Positions 10,986 to 23,639 of a DNA stretch of 64,000 nt are shown here, one piece after another. The translations under genes and the position numbers were made by a program. This stretch comes from Epiperipatus broadwayi (lineage: Eukaryota > Onychophora > Udeonychophora > Euonychophora > Peripatidae), in NCBI GenBank assembly GCA_028023455.1, contig JAQFVV010000021.1, positions 6,476,853-6,540,852 of the forward strand, given 5' to 3'. The notes under the pieces are model-generated. The model was not told the origin of the DNA. It was given only the letters and a program-made list of their open reading frames with translations, and searched no databases. Position 1 is the stretch's first letter. Each line of letters starts with the position of its first letter.

Positions 10986-11850
10986 TTTAAGCCTGTACAA
11001 TGTATTGTTTATTTTAGTAACTTATTATAAATTTATAATTATATTTATATTTGCACGCAGATAAACACACACACACATTCCTTTATGCACATGCTTTTAT
11101 TTATTGTAAATATTTATTTTAATAATTATTTCATGTATTAGATTCACATTTATATTTGCTTACAGACAAACGCACACACATAATTAAATGCGCATGCTTA
11201 AATTTAATATAAATATTTATTTGATTTTAATAATTATTTAATGTTTTAGATCCACAATTTATATTTGCACGCTCTTATATATATAAAAATTTATATACGT
11301 GATTATATTTGCTGTAAATATTTAGAAATTTGATTATATAAAGGAGTTATTCCTTTGATTTGATAATTTCAATAAGTAATTGAAATTATATCTTACAATC
11401 AAAATATATTTTTAGTATGTCATTAAGTTAATGTTCCAAATATTTAACATGGCTTGTTTTTCTGTTTTTTTATTTTTATTTCTTATATAGGAATTGATTT
11501 TTCAGAATTGTTTAATAAGAAAAATTTTGTCGGCTCATTTTATTTTAACTTTAAGTTATCTGTTCTATTAACATTAGCAAAAAAAAAAAAACAAGAAACT
11601 TTTTGAAAATTGTATGTATGACATGACATGATTTCAAATTAAAATTAAAAAAAAAGCAGTATGTGGATGTAAGAAAATCTATAAAAAGTAAAGATTTTAT
11701 GTAAGACAAAAATTTTTTAATTATAAAATTTAGTTAACTTCAGTACTATTTATACTATACTTTAAATCAATGTTTATCTTTATGGATTAGTTTCTAACAT
11801 TTAAAGTTTTTCAAAAATATTTTTTTATTTATATAATCACAGCAGTTTCA
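10986..11850. other. AT-rich stretch without recognised gene
   Basis: Contains two diverged copies of a roughly 110-base block (ttatatttgcacgcagata with cacacacaca at 11045-11080, and a similar block at 11148-11180, with a third partial near 11250). No coding region. Confidence 0.5.
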
Positions 11851-12498
<648 letters not shown>

Positions 12499-13494
12499 GC
12501 CTTTTTCTAGTTTTTCTTAATATTTCTGTTCTCTCTCTGTCTATACAGAGAAAAACATAATTCAGTACTTAAATAGCCTCCTGCATTAGGAAAAAATTCC
12601 TCTCCAAATTGATCCTCACAAGAAAACGGTAAAAAAAAAATGGCAGTATTTAACTTACAATTATTTGACAATAATGGTTTTAAAGTTTTTTATCCTTATT
12701 TTATTATATAGTTAGAACAGTTCAATATCCATTTGCTGACCACTATGTGACTGATAAATGACTTAGAAGCTAAAACTAAATTTTATGCCTAATAAGCGCA
12801 AATTTGGATCCAAATTACAAGGTCTAAAATGCAGATGTAATACTATTGCAATAAGAAGCCTTTTGTTTATCTATGTTCATGTTTTTAACATTTAAATGTC
12901 ATATTAAATTATAAACATAAACTCTTATTAGAATAACTTCTGAATGCTGTTGCCCAATTACAATTATTGGACATTAATTAAAAAAATAATGAACAAATCC
13001 ATAAGATATGGATTTTTATAATCAACTGTATCACTTCAGTTATGCTTCATCAAGCAGTATCTTTACGATTGAATATTGCGACAATTTTTACTTAAGCAGG
13101 TAATGCATTTATATTCATTTGCCTGAAAGTTATGAATCCTGTATAATAGGCCTCTTTTAAAAAAAAGGATTCTGATTCGTTAAATATATTTATATATTTT
13201 AATAATTACTTCATGTAATTTTAATAATATTTAATATATTTTTACCTTTAAGTTATCGATTTTAATAACATTAATTCAGAAGAAAAAATAAAATTTTTTG
13301 AAAATTTTGTCTGTCTGTCTGTCTATCTGTTTAAAACAAGTTTCTTCTGGCAAATAAAATATACATTTTACATAATAATTTGTAATTCCATTTAAATAAC
13401 TTCTCTATAGTAATCAAAATAAATATTTGTTTAATATGTAATACTGAATTTTTCTTATATATGTAAGTAAAGTGTTTGAAGTTAGGATTTTTCA
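12499..13494. other. AT-rich stretch without recognised gene
   Basis: No coding region or repeat family recognised beyond the short CTGT run at 13308-13324. Confidence 0.55.
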
Positions 13495-14520
13495 GACTAA
13501 TAGTAGAAAGAATGAGAAGATTGAAGCCGGTCCAGTAAAGTTTAAGGAATTGCTATCTTAATATAAACCGAGCACTGATTGTATTACTTTATATAATCGA
13601 TATGTTGATGATGTTTTTGTTTGTGGAAAGCCAAATACTATTAATGATTTGTTTAATGAATTAAATAATATAAAGGACTTAAAGTGGATTAAAACAGTTG
13701 AAAATTCAACGAGTGTTCAATTTTTAGATCTTAAGATAACTAGAAACAAATATAAACTGGATTACTATATGACTCTTAAACCAATATCAAAAAGAGGATG
13801 TATTCCATATAAATCAAAAGTACCAATGTCACATAAAATGTCAGGTTTAAAGACCTTATTTAGAAATGATAACCTTTGTAAATATGCATCGGATAAAACC
13901 AAAAATATTGAAATTTATTATAATGAATGTTGGATATAATTATGATTATGTGTATTATACTGTTAAAAATTTTAATTCTAAATATAAAAATAATATTAAT
14001 AATAATGCTAATTCTTCTGCTAAAAAATTTTGGATATCAATACTATATATTTCGACTCAACAGGCAAGTTTCAGTAAGAAAATTTATAAAGGTATATGTG
14101 ATGTTGCATTTTATGCATCACCTACATTAAATAAATTAATAAATAATTCAAAGGATAAAACTTTATTGACAAATAAAAATTGTATCATTTACAAATGGAC
14201 ATCTAGGTGTGGCAGTGGATATATAGGTGAATCGAGGTGCACATTGGAAAAAAGAACAAAAGAGCACTTATTCTTATTAAAAAGGTTCAAAGTACAAAAC
14301 AAAATTATAAAAATAATGATAATTTATCAGCTACTGTCTTTTATGACCATAATAAATCATGTATATATGGGTTTGATTTTAATTATATTAATGTAAAAAT
14401 ATTGGAAACTGAAAGAAATAATAATAAAAGAAAAATTAAGGAAGCAATGTTAATATATAAATATGAGCAAGATTTAATTAATAGGCAAGCAGCAAACATT
14501 AAGATCATGGAATTATAGGA
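13495..14520 (+). pseudogene. Penelope-like element relic, family J: RT end and GIY-YIG endonuclease
   Basis: The first frame from about 13560 contains NRYVDDVFVCGK, the RT catalytic YVDD motif, followed by VQFLDLKITRNK, a segment conserved in Penelope-like RTs. After a frameshift near 13930 the second frame carries KKIYKGICDVAFYA, then CIIYKWTSRCGSGYIGES and LEKRTKEH, a GIY-YIG endonuclease core. A second frameshift near 14290 leads to the C-terminal part. An in-frame stop (TAA) lies before the YVDD segment, and the N-terminal part is absent. Sequence differs clearly from the element at 51314-54234, so it is another family. A short piece of the same family recurs at 35885-35965. Confidence 0.8.
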
Positions 14521-14639
14521 AAGTTGACATCATGGAATTATGAGAAAGCTGACATTTTAAAAGTATTAGTTGACAAAAACTACAAGAATAGTTGAAAGTG
14601 CTTCTAAGTGATGGTTATAGATATATTTTTATAAACTTT

Positions 14640-15215
14640 TAAGTACTGTATTTTCTAATATTTATTTATAAATATATATATATGTAATTTTGTGAAACTG
14701 TATTTTCTAATATTTATTTATAAATATATATATATGTAATTTTGTGAAAGAAAATTACTCTTCATACATGTGCTATTAAATTGATAAGCATTCTCTCACC
14801 AATAAGTGTTTTAAAAGCATAAGCGGTCCACATAAGCTTAGAACATGTTCTTTAAATAAACCAATCCTTATTGACCTTGCTTAAATCAAGTCTTGATCCT
14901 CTTATGAGCCTGATTTTTTGATTGATAAATTATTTGCACCAGTTAATATTATATCACAGGGAAGAGAAAGTTTCTCATTTTTAACTACTTGTGACTTTGA
15001 ATCTTATTAGTTTGATTATACTTAATAAATATAGCAGTTTATTTATATGTAATTTTGTGGAAGGTAATTATTCTTCACATATGCATTATAACATTCTCCG
15101 AAACCAATCCTTACTGATCTTGTTTAAATCAGAGTTTGATCTCATTGTGAGCCTTTTTCAATCGACATATTATTTACACCTGTTTAGTTTATATATCATA
15201 GGAAAAAGAATTAAT
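14640..15215 (+). repeat. Downstream repeats of the family J relic
   Basis: Two tandem copies of a unit of about 52 bases at 14643-14748 (core tctaatatttatttataaat). A longer block at 14740-14960 is repeated in diverged form at 15045-15205 (aaccaatcctta, cttgcttaaatca or cttgtttaaatca, gatcct/gatctc, gagcct). It probably represents the 3-prime region of the Penelope relic, but I cannot prove that. Confidence 0.45.
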
Positions 15216-15240
15216 TATATATATTTACAGACAAAATGTT

Positions 15241-15345
15241 GTTACCCGAGAGGTAAGCACAGCCTCCTTACTAACAAATAGTTGGTTGCAGACAGTTGTT
15301 GCAGGTTTGCCTCCCGGCCGATGTTATGACATATGGAAAAAAAAT
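15241..15345 (+). mobile_element. tRNA-derived SINE, copy 2
   Basis: Same order as the other copies: acccgagaggtaagcacagc, gcaggtttgcctcccgg (decayed B box), gatgttatgacatatgg, then poly(A). It has a short internal insertion relative to copy 3. No clear target duplication. Confidence 0.75.
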
Positions 15346-16679
15346 AGTACATACTTATAAATTAATAAGTCTAATTATTGTGAGCTGCCTGTTTTTGTTC
15401 ATTTTTAACAATGTTTGGATTTATAATCAATTTCACAAATCTGAAAAGATCTGAAACCAAAGATTTTGGATTAATGATGTTTATCTACATCAAGAAGATT
15501 TGTGTTTCTAAACTCATACAAAAAAATGATACTTGATATTGACATATCGATTATAGAACAATTTATTTATTTTACTCTAGATTCCAATATCATATCCAAT
15601 TTTTAAGATCAATTTTAGTGATTGTCTTTCATCAATAAAAAAGTTGATTGTTGAAGCTTGACATAGGTGGCTCTGGAGTAAAAAAAATGGCGTGAATGCT
15701 TCTAAATTTATGTTAATGCAGTTAACTATTCAATCATATTAATGAATAAGTAAATTATCAATCCATTTTGTAAATAGTTGTGGGTGTGTGTATATACGTA
15801 TAATAATTAATAAAAAAATTATTTTTACAAATTTCTAAATACATGTAAAAAGTCATTTAATTACTACAATAATTTCATTTTAAAATCTGAAATAATATTG
15901 ATTAATTACCTTAAAAGTAAAATTAAGTCAAGTATTAAATTTTAATTTAATTTACTGTTTTAATTTCATTATTGGCATTTTTTAAAAGTATTTCAATAAT
16001 GCTTCATATGAGTATTTTAACTGAGAAAATATCTTATTTGCATGTATTTTTTAAAGATAAAAACAGCAGACAGGGAAAAATCTAATGGATAATTATTTCA
16101 GAAATCAAAAATTAATTTAGAAGCAATTTAAAAGCATTTGCTTATGTGCGTTCATATTTAAATAAAATCAGTTAAAAAAATATTAATTAAAAAAAATAGT
16201 GTGTTAAGGAAAAAGAAAAGATTAGAGGAAGAGAGGAGAGATAGATGTATTTATACAATATTTCATCAGCATACTAGATTTGGAAATTGGAAAAATTTAT
16301 TAACAAAGTGAGGAAAGGATGAAAAAATATCATATTAGCTATGAATATCTAGAATAATAGAGAGTACGAAATTAAAAGCAGAAAGAATATACATTATCTA
16401 TATATTTTTAGCAATAACTATTTTATAAAAGGAAAGTGTAAAAAAAAAATTAAAAATTTTAATCTAAAATTTTGTTTCAAAGGCCTTTATTTAAATTTAT
16501 GTTACATTTGTCACAAGTTTCACATGTGTAGGACAGTTAGAGAAAAGCAGGAGAGTTACAGGGTTGTCATGTGATTACATTGTGAAGAATCTTAAACATG
16601 CAATGTACATTATTAATTTTTCCTGACATCTTGTTGAAAAAACATATTTTCTAAGAAAAAATTTACTTGCTAAAGTCTA
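15346..16679. other. AT-rich stretch without recognised gene
   Basis: Nothing recognised. A faint similarity between 15490-15520 and 36168-36200 (agatttgtgtttctaaact versus aaatttgtgctttcaaact) hints at a shared old element. Confidence 0.5.
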
Positions 16680-16689
16680 TTCCTGACCA

Positions 16690-16925
16690 GGAATTAGGTT
16701 ATTAGTAGAATATGACTTTCTACAAGCCTGATCTCTGCTTCATGTATGCTGAGGTGGCATCAAAAATATATGGTGGTGCAATCTTCTTATCTCTGATTCT
16801 TAGTTGCTCCACCAATTTGTTTAATATGGTGTTTGGGTGCCATGTAGTATTCTGATTGTAGACAAAAATGCACCTTGTGCACCACAGTGCATATAGTGCA
16901 AAAGTGGAGGTTCATATGCTGTGAA
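16690..16925 (-). pseudogene. Possible LINE C-terminal relic
   Basis: A locally less AT-rich patch. On the minus strand it stays open for about 65 codons and reads FALYALWCTRCIFVYNQ, then TTWHPNTILNKLVEQLR and IRDKKIAPPYIFDATSA before a stop at about 16730. The ALYALWxxRCxxVY...W...L..QLR pattern resembles the C-terminal region of some non-LTR retrotransposon polyproteins (Tx1-like, from memory). It is short, so the call is tentative. Confidence 0.35.
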
Positions 16926-17106
16926 AAAACCCTTACTGGCATGACATTAAGTTTTACTTTATATGAATTTGAAAGCTAAAATTTAAAATTGTAAAAGTGG
17001 GACATTTATTGTACTTGTTCACAATTCAAAAATTGAAAGATTTTGGATATCAAATTATAGAACATGATTTTTGAAATAGGATGTTTATTATCTCTTTATA
17101 GCGTCG

Positions 17107-17149
17107 TTGATATATATATATATATATATATATATCAATTGTATAATTA

Positions 17150-17187
<38 letters not shown>

Positions 17188-17190
17188 TAA
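17107..17190. repeat. Two adjacent (TA)n runs with inverted flanks
   Basis: The first run is flanked by ttga and tcaa, the second by attagaa and ttctaac, so each (TA)n sits at the centre of a small palindrome. The right flank ttctaacc equals the outer end of the long LTR at 36492. Confidence 0.7.
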
Positions 17191-20100
17191 CCTGTAATCT
17201 CATGCATCCTCACTTCCAGATAATATATGATATAAAATAAAATGGGTTCTATCTCAGGTAATAAAATAATTAATAAATATTCAACATTAAAATTAAAATG
17301 TTTCACTAGCTCAAATTTAAAATACGAATAAGGTTCAGTTTATAAAAATAAATTAAATAAATATTTAATATTTTCATGAGACTTGAAGTGAAAATACTTA
17401 AAACATCATCTTGGTTTCCTGTTCACTAAGTACTACCAAGCCACTATCTCAACATTATTTCTCAAGATTTTTCACATCTTACATCGATAAATAACTATCT
17501 GCATTTACAAAACAATAAATAAAATTCATTAATAGTTAAACAATCTAGCTGTTCCACAAGAAAAGTCTGCTTACTTCATTATTCTATATGTCTAATCATA
17601 TACAATCTACTTAGACAATATTTGAATATCCAATAACATGAAAATTTTAAAAGAATCACATAATTATTTGTTATGTTGGATTATATCACTAATAAAAAAA
17701 TAATAAAAAAAATTGTTGGATGCATATTTTCAAATCAATCCTATCTCATAATGTTTTTTAAAATGTTGTATGAAATGTGGTACATATAAGTAAAAAACTT
17801 TTACACTTCATTCTTCCAATTTATGGATGATCTAAAGAAAACAAAAAAAAAATATACATTATAAATTATCAATAGGTATTATTATTATCAATAACCTTTA
17901 TCTAGTCATCGTGTTCAGTAGGCTTCCTTTATCCACTTGAGCATTGCAGATATAAAAAAAAATTCACACCCATACACTTTATATTAAAATATTTTTAACT
18001 AAATTATTAGATTGTTATATTATAAAATTTTAATATTAATAAATTAATGTTTTTATGTTTTTCCTAATCTTATATAAAAATTTAGATTTAAACTAGGTTA
18101 ACAAAATAAAAGGAATCAAAACTATAATTACATATTTTCTTGATGATAGTTCCTGATAAGTCCAAAATGTTTATTATTTTCTCTAGAGTTTTTAAAAATG
18201 TTCTCCTCCAAGCGCGTTAAAGTTTAAAATAAAAATAATTATTAATCCATTTAGTAAAATTTATAGAAAATAATCCTTGGTTTTAGTATTTAGGATGATA
18301 ATTATTAAAGCATAATATTAATTAATCCTGTGAAGCTTCTTAATCTTCTCTACCAATATTCTCTCCGTATCCGATACATCAATCCATCTAATTTAACTTT
18401 AAAAATATTCGATAAACTTTTAAGTACTATTTGTATTTCCATGGATCCATCTTTTATTCAACTATGTGTTCACTTTTTTATATATGTTTCCTTCTTGATA
18501 CATTTAAACTTTCATTTGGTATTTTTATAAATCTCTTTTAAAATAAAAAAAAACTTCAAGTACTTTTGAACAAATCTTTTCTAAATACATTTTAAATAAT
18601 TCGAAGAACGGATATTTTAATATCAAAAACGCTTCTGTAACATATTTTCCTGGGTTCTTTCTTTAATTCTTGAAAATATTTTTAAAAATGTTACCTTCAG
18701 AAAGTATATAACATTTTACTCCTTTGAATATAATATTCTATAAAATAATTCATGAAATATATTTGTCTTATTACTATTAAAAAAATAAATCTTGGATAAG
18801 CTTATAATAATACGTTTCAATACATTTTTTTAGACTCCATATAATGTCCGAGCTGTGGTTTTTTTTATGTACCAAAACAGTTTTCTCGTGAAGTATTAAT
18901 AAAGCTGTATCAACAAATATTTCAAATATTTTTTCAGCATTACAACTTATATCCATTTTATTTCACAGTATATCCATCTCTACTGCGTAGTTTAGGTTAA
19001 ACTTTAGATAAAGTACTCCTGGCAAGTAACTTTTAAAAATTAGAAAATCATTTTCACGAAGTTTCTAAATATATTTTTTTAAAACTCTCTTTTGCAAAAT
19101 ACTTCTTTAAAATTATCAATTAGTTTTTGCAAAAATAAACGATAAGAAAGTACCAAAAAAAAAAAATTGACTAAATAAAATTTAAAAAAATACTATCTTT
19201 TTGATAGTTATAATTTACCTTTCTCCGGTTTCAATACATTATTAATCTCCCTCGATAACTTAGTTACAATGATATTTATAGTCTGTAAGAATGCCTATTC
19301 CTATTGGTTAATTTTTACTTTAGCTTGAGAACAAATTTACATATTTTTAGTTTATAGTAGAATTGAATTTCAAAATTAGAAATTATGACATAATGAACTT
19401 AAAATATTATTTAAAATACCACTTTTAATTGAATTATAAGTTTATTTAAATTATTTAATCTTTTAAAATAATTTTTAAAATAACATTTAATAACTTATTC
19501 CATTTCTTAATATTCAATTTAAACAAAATATTTAATTTTTTTTATTAACTGTATTCGTCTTTATTACATTATATAAAACATTACATATGATAGTTAATTT
19601 AATATTTATTATTATTTGCTTTTATGATAGGCAATAATTCTATCCAATTCTATAATATAACTTTTAAAATATTTTAAACTTTGTTACTTTAAATACAAAC
19701 AAGCATGTGTGTGAAAGTATTAGTATAGAAGTCACATGATTAATAATTTTGACAGACGATTTTTAATCTATTTCTCTGCCCAGATTTATAAAATTGATAC
19801 ACTTATTATATTATATAAAATAATTATAAAAAATTTGGAAGAACAATTTAGAAAATATAGAATTCGATATAATTTTCACCATCATAAAGTTTATTTTAAA
19901 AATATACTATATTAATTTTGATTATTAAATATGATTATAAATTTAAACATAGCATTTATTAACTATAAGTTTTAAACTATTAAAATCAAATTTTTAAATA
20001 TACTTTTAATATTTATAGCTGTGTTATTTAATATGGCCAGCTTTTACAACCATATGCAACAATATTTAAAGCTTTATATAACTATTTTTTAAATAATTTG

Positions 20101-20256
20101 CTATAATTTTATATACTACATATTTGCTTTAGCCTCAAATTGTACTTTAAAGATATAATTGACTTAATACAATTACCATATTAAAAGAACATATTCTAAA
20201 TTTAAAATTTTTAGTAATTGACTGTTATGAACTATTACTGACCTATAGAAAAGGGC

Positions 20257-20260
<4 letters not shown>
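17191..20260. other. Long AT-rich stretch without recognised gene
   Basis: Roughly 3 kb in which I recognise no coding region, repeat family or RNA gene. Frames of 60-66 codons exist but show no motif. Confidence 0.6.

Positions 20261-20261
<1 letters not shown>

Positions 20262-20340
<79 letters not shown>
20262..20340. repeat. (AT)n microsatellite
   Basis: About 79 bases of uninterrupted AT dinucleotides. The reading frame of alternating Tyr and Ile across it is an artefact of the repeat. Confidence 0.98.
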
Positions 20341-20344
<4 letters not shown>

Positions 20345-20582
20345 ATGTACTTCAAAAACTATTAATAACTCAATTTGATGATTGACGATTGCAGAGACAA
20401 ACAAAATCATATTTTTTTATAAAGTCAAAAAGGTAAATGACATCAACTTGGAATATGAAAAAAAAGTTTTACTTTGTTTCTTTTCTCCATCATTCAGAAG
20501 CACAATTATCTATAATTTTAATTTATCATTTAAAAAATAGAGAGATTAAAATGTTGAGAAAGGAAATGCTATTGCACAAACT

Positions 20583-20655
20583 GTATGTTGTAATGGTAGA
20601 ACATCCACTTTCCATTCAAAAATCTGGGTTCAATTCCAGCCCACATAAGCTTGAA
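20583..20655 (+). repeat. Solitary tRNA-like segment
   Basis: tgtaatggtagaacatcc resembles an A box and gggttcaattcc is a good B box (20628-20639). The stems do not form a convincing cloverleaf, so it looks like a SINE head, not a functional tRNA. No other copy recognised in the window. Confidence 0.45.
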
Positions 20656-21128
20656 ATATTCAAAACAACTAACCCTCAAATATAAGTCAGTAAGTGAATT
20701 TATAGTCATTTTTATCTAGAGGATTAACCAAGATTAAAAAAAATTGTTCAAATCCTCACTATTTGATAACTGGAAAACTTAATGACTGTTATTTTAACCA
20801 TCAGAATTCCTCTCTGAGAGGCTTCTGAAGGAATGTTTGTTCTATATATTAAGCTATTTTTAGGCTGATTTATCTTTTGAGCTTTTTATTTTTTATTATG
20901 CAATATATTTTGCATTTTTTCTGTGCACTGAATGTTACACTTTTAGCAATATTGTTTTCACTTCTAAAAAAAAAAAAAATTATATTGAAGTAATATTTTT
21001 AATAATCTCTAAATGTGACTTTTTATTGATTATAATTATAAATATATTTCTTATTGCATTGTGAAATCCATATAATATTAATATTATTTACATTATTACT
21101 TTTACAATGTTTTTTACAACCCACTATT

Positions 21129-21161
21129 GACAGTTTCAATCACCACAGCAATCTTCTTCAG
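21129..21161 (-). ncRNA. Hammerhead-like core, family C left
   Basis: On the minus strand CTGAAGA, A, GATTG, a short loop, then GATT and GAAAC followed by TGTC. The CTGAnGA and GAAA boxes and the GTC triplet are intact; stem II is imperfect. Confidence 0.4.
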
Positions 21162-21500
21162 AACTATAATAAACGTATTACAAATAAATGAATACAAATA
21201 TACATTAGACTGCTCCAGCGATCTTCTTCAAAACTATAGCAAACACAATACAAATACATGAATACAATTGTACATTATATGTTCATGTATATTTGTATTA
21301 ACTGAAACATAGGCTTATTATATACCTGTGTCTATATATATGTAATATATAGGTTATATGAGCACAGAATTTCACACAACCCACCACTCTCCATTCTATC
21401 TAATATATGAGCACAGACTTTCACATGACCCACCACTCTCCATTCTATCTAATAACACTGATACACTTAAACACATATATGTTGAAAAGACAAATAATCA

Positions 21501-21542
21501 CCAATATACATATTTCATGCTAAAACAGCATTCATCAGTTGG
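21501..21542 (-). ncRNA. Hammerhead ribozyme candidate, family F, core intact
   Basis: Reading the minus strand from 21542: stem I CCAA; core CTGATGA; stem II ATGCT, loop GTTTT, AGCAT (five perfect pairs); core GAAA; then TATGTATA; then stem I return TTGG. Stem III would be A-U, U-A with loop ATGT, leaving A as the cleavage-site base. All conserved core residues of a type I hammerhead are present. Stem I is short (4 bp) and AU-rich stem III is minimal, so monomeric activity may be low. This is the best-preserved of at least five family F copies. Confidence 0.6.
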
Positions 21543-21696
21543 TCCAGATTATCATCTCTACACATATATACTATAAGTGTTCAGATATATATTAAGATAG
21601 ACAATCCTCATACTTTAATGGATAGGCTTTAATCTACTCCACACTCCAACTCTTCAACTATATATTACATATAATTGTATTGTGGTTGTCATAGTT

Positions 21697-21728
21697 CTGA
21701 AGAAGATTGTTGGGGCAATCAAAACTGA
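21697..21728 (+). ncRNA. Hammerhead-like core, family C right
   Basis: CTGAAGA at 21697-21703, A, then a perfect stem GATTG/CAATC, then AAAAC where GAAAC is expected, then TGAC in place of TGTC. Stem II is better and the core worse than in the left copy. Confidence 0.35.
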
Positions 21729-22196
21729 CAATAGTGGGTTGTAAAAAGCATTGTAAATTAATAAAGAATGTAAATGAAATTAATATTATATATTGATTAT
21801 AATTAATAGAAAGAATGATACTTATAAAATAGATAAATAAGTTTTTAAGGTGAACAACAAACATAAATAGGGAATAGAAAGAGGTTTTATAAAATTTTAA
21901 AACATAAAACTAGTGTGATGTCAATGTAGGATAAGTTTAAAAATTAAGGATTAAAAGTTAATCTTAAATAGAACTGATACTTCATTCAAGTTTATCTTTT
22001 AGTCAATGAACTTTTTTTGTTTTAAATTTATACTAATTTTTTTGATATCACAATGAAAATAAACTTTGATAAGGTTATATGTCTATTTTACTGCTAACTA
22101 GTTTGTCTTATATTTGGAACTACATTTACTCTTATTTACTTTATACTTTTTAGGAAGTTTTAGTTACATAAATGGTATATTTTTAATTATAAAAAT

Positions 22197-22477
22197 TATA
22201 GTAGTGCCACCCAGTGTAAGCCTTAGGAATCAATAGATGCAAGAAGTTTTTTTCATAAAATCCCTAACTAGTGCTTACTTATCCAATATCACCAAACTAG
22301 TCTGGGGATATTAGATGAGTAGTAATTTGATAAGAATTTTATGCACAAACCTTCCTGCATCCATTGATTACTAAGGCTTGCGCTGGGTGGCACTACTCTA
22401 TAAAAAGTTTGCTACTGTTCTAACAGCTTGGGTAAGCATAGAGAATGAGAATCACATGAAGAATTAAAAATATAAGC
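22197..22477. repeat. Family D palindromic element, ribozyme deleted
   Basis: Outer arms gtagtgccacccagtgtaag (22201) and its near complement up to about 22400, both followed inward by the atcaatngatgc block. It continues to aagcat...atcacatg near 22457, as at 54812-54860. The centre keeps AAACTAGTC and TGGGGAT (22296-22310) but has lost CTGATGA and stem II. Confidence 0.7.
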
Positions 22478-22693
22478 ACAGTATATTTTTTAGTTGCTCC
22501 TATATCATTTTTCTTATTGTTTTTAATCAAGATCTTTAGAAACAGCGAAGACATAAATGATAGTGTGTCAGATTTTTTTTTAAAAAAAATTAAAATTAAG
22601 CTATAAACACTGAGCATTGCCAATTGCTCAACAAGCTTTGTGATAAATGCTTAGCCAGAGGAAGCATTTAAAATATCTCTGTCACCCCCCCAA

Positions 22694-22734
22694 CCTCTGA
22701 CTATGGTTTAGTGCTTTGGTACTCCTCGGAGAGG
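22694..22734 (-). ncRNA. Hammerhead-like core, family H copy 2a
   Basis: Stem I CCTCT/AGAGG perfect; core CCGAGGA (one change from CTGAGGA); stem II GTAC...GCAC imperfect; TAAACC; triplet AGTC. Probably inactive. Confidence 0.4.
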
Positions 22735-22760
22735 CACTAGGGGTCAGGAACTCCCCCTAA

Positions 22761-22801
22761 ACTCTGACCAGGGTCTTATGCTTTGACACTCCTCAGAGAG
22801 G
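22761..22801 (-). ncRNA. Hammerhead-like core, family H copy 2b
   Basis: Stem I CCTCT/AGAGT; core CTGAGGA intact; stem II GTGT...GCAT with wobble pairs around CAAA; AAGACC replaces GAAACC; triplet GGTC intact. Confidence 0.4.
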
Positions 22802-22833
22802 CACTAGGATACCTTCAGATACTAGATCTAGCG

Positions 22834-22874
22834 CCTATATGAGGAGTGCCAAAGCACAGAACCATGGTCAGAGG
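22834..22874 (+). ncRNA. Hammerhead-like core, family H copy 2c
   Basis: Stem I CCTAT/AGAGG with one mismatch; core ATGAGGA (C3 changed); stem II GTGC/GCAC perfect around CAAA; AGAACC in place of GAAACC; hairpin ACC-AT-GGT; triplet GTC intact. Confidence 0.4.
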
Positions 22875-23639
22875 TTAGGGGGGTCCTGACAGAGATATTT
22901 TGAATGCTTTCTCTGGCTAAGCATTTATCACAAAGCTTGTTGAGCAATTGGCAATGCTCAGTGTTTATATTTTACAAGCTTAAGAGAATTGGGTCATGTG
23001 ATCTATGACTCTTATTTTTAAAATTAAGCTATTTTTATTAAAAAAAATCTCCAAAACTAAAAAATTGTATGAATTTGAAAATCGACTTAATTGTTATATA
23101 TAAATGGAAATATAAACATATTATTAGCTGATGTGTAATGATTTTAGTTTTAACTATCTAAACTCTAAATGATGTCTATTAAACGTTTACTTTGCATTTA
23201 TACTTTAACAACAAAATGAATCTAGTACAAAGTAATTTTAAAGATACTAACTAATTCTAAGGAAACATATGAAATATAATTAAAATGTGAGTTTTAATTA
23301 TTATTTGATTTTGTTAATGAAGATTTTTGATTGCCATTAATAGAATGATTACATCAGGAGGGTCTTTGAAGATAAAACAGACTTAAACAGGAAGTGGAAA
23401 GATATTTTTAAATTTCTCTAAAGGTAAAGCATATTGTAACATTATACTGTCATTTAAGTTAAGTTAGAAAGATTAAAATTAAAATTAAGGAAGATAAGTT
23501 GATGTCATCATTCAGATTTTTTTTTAATCATTATCTTTTTTATTTTATACTTATAATTATTTCTGAGTATTCCACAAAAAAAAATCTCATTGCTGGATAT
23601 ATGTTTTAACTATAACACTATGCCATGTTTTATTTTCGT

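Larger units (their letters stand above)
21030..21820. repeat. Inverted family C ends enclosing a family F copy
   Basis: 21030-21165 and 21690-21815 are inverted relatives (acaacccactattgacagtt on the left, its complement on the right, then AT-rich arms containing tattgattataattataa or the like). Between them 21345-21570 is family F in minus orientation, including an internal duplication of gagcacagaatttcacac-type sequence. A partial tandem repeat (atcttcttcagaac..., 21150-21280) lies inside the left arm. Confidence 0.65.
22602..22969. repeat. Palindromic repeat, family H copy 2
   Basis: Terminal inverted repeats of about 57 bases, starting tataaacactgagcattgcc and including caacaagctttgtgat, are almost perfect. 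The interior contains three hammerhead-like cores, two on the minus strand and one on the plus strand, as if one arm had been internally duplicated relative to copy 1 at 352-659. TA may flank the ends, but a target duplication is not certain. Confidence 0.8.

Noticed and set aside
20173-20355. Tyr-Ile repeat frame
   Set aside because: Translation of an (AT)n microsatellite.
20583-20655. Functional tRNA gene
   Set aside because: B box is good but acceptor and anticodon stems do not pair, so it is listed as a SINE-like tRNA relic only.
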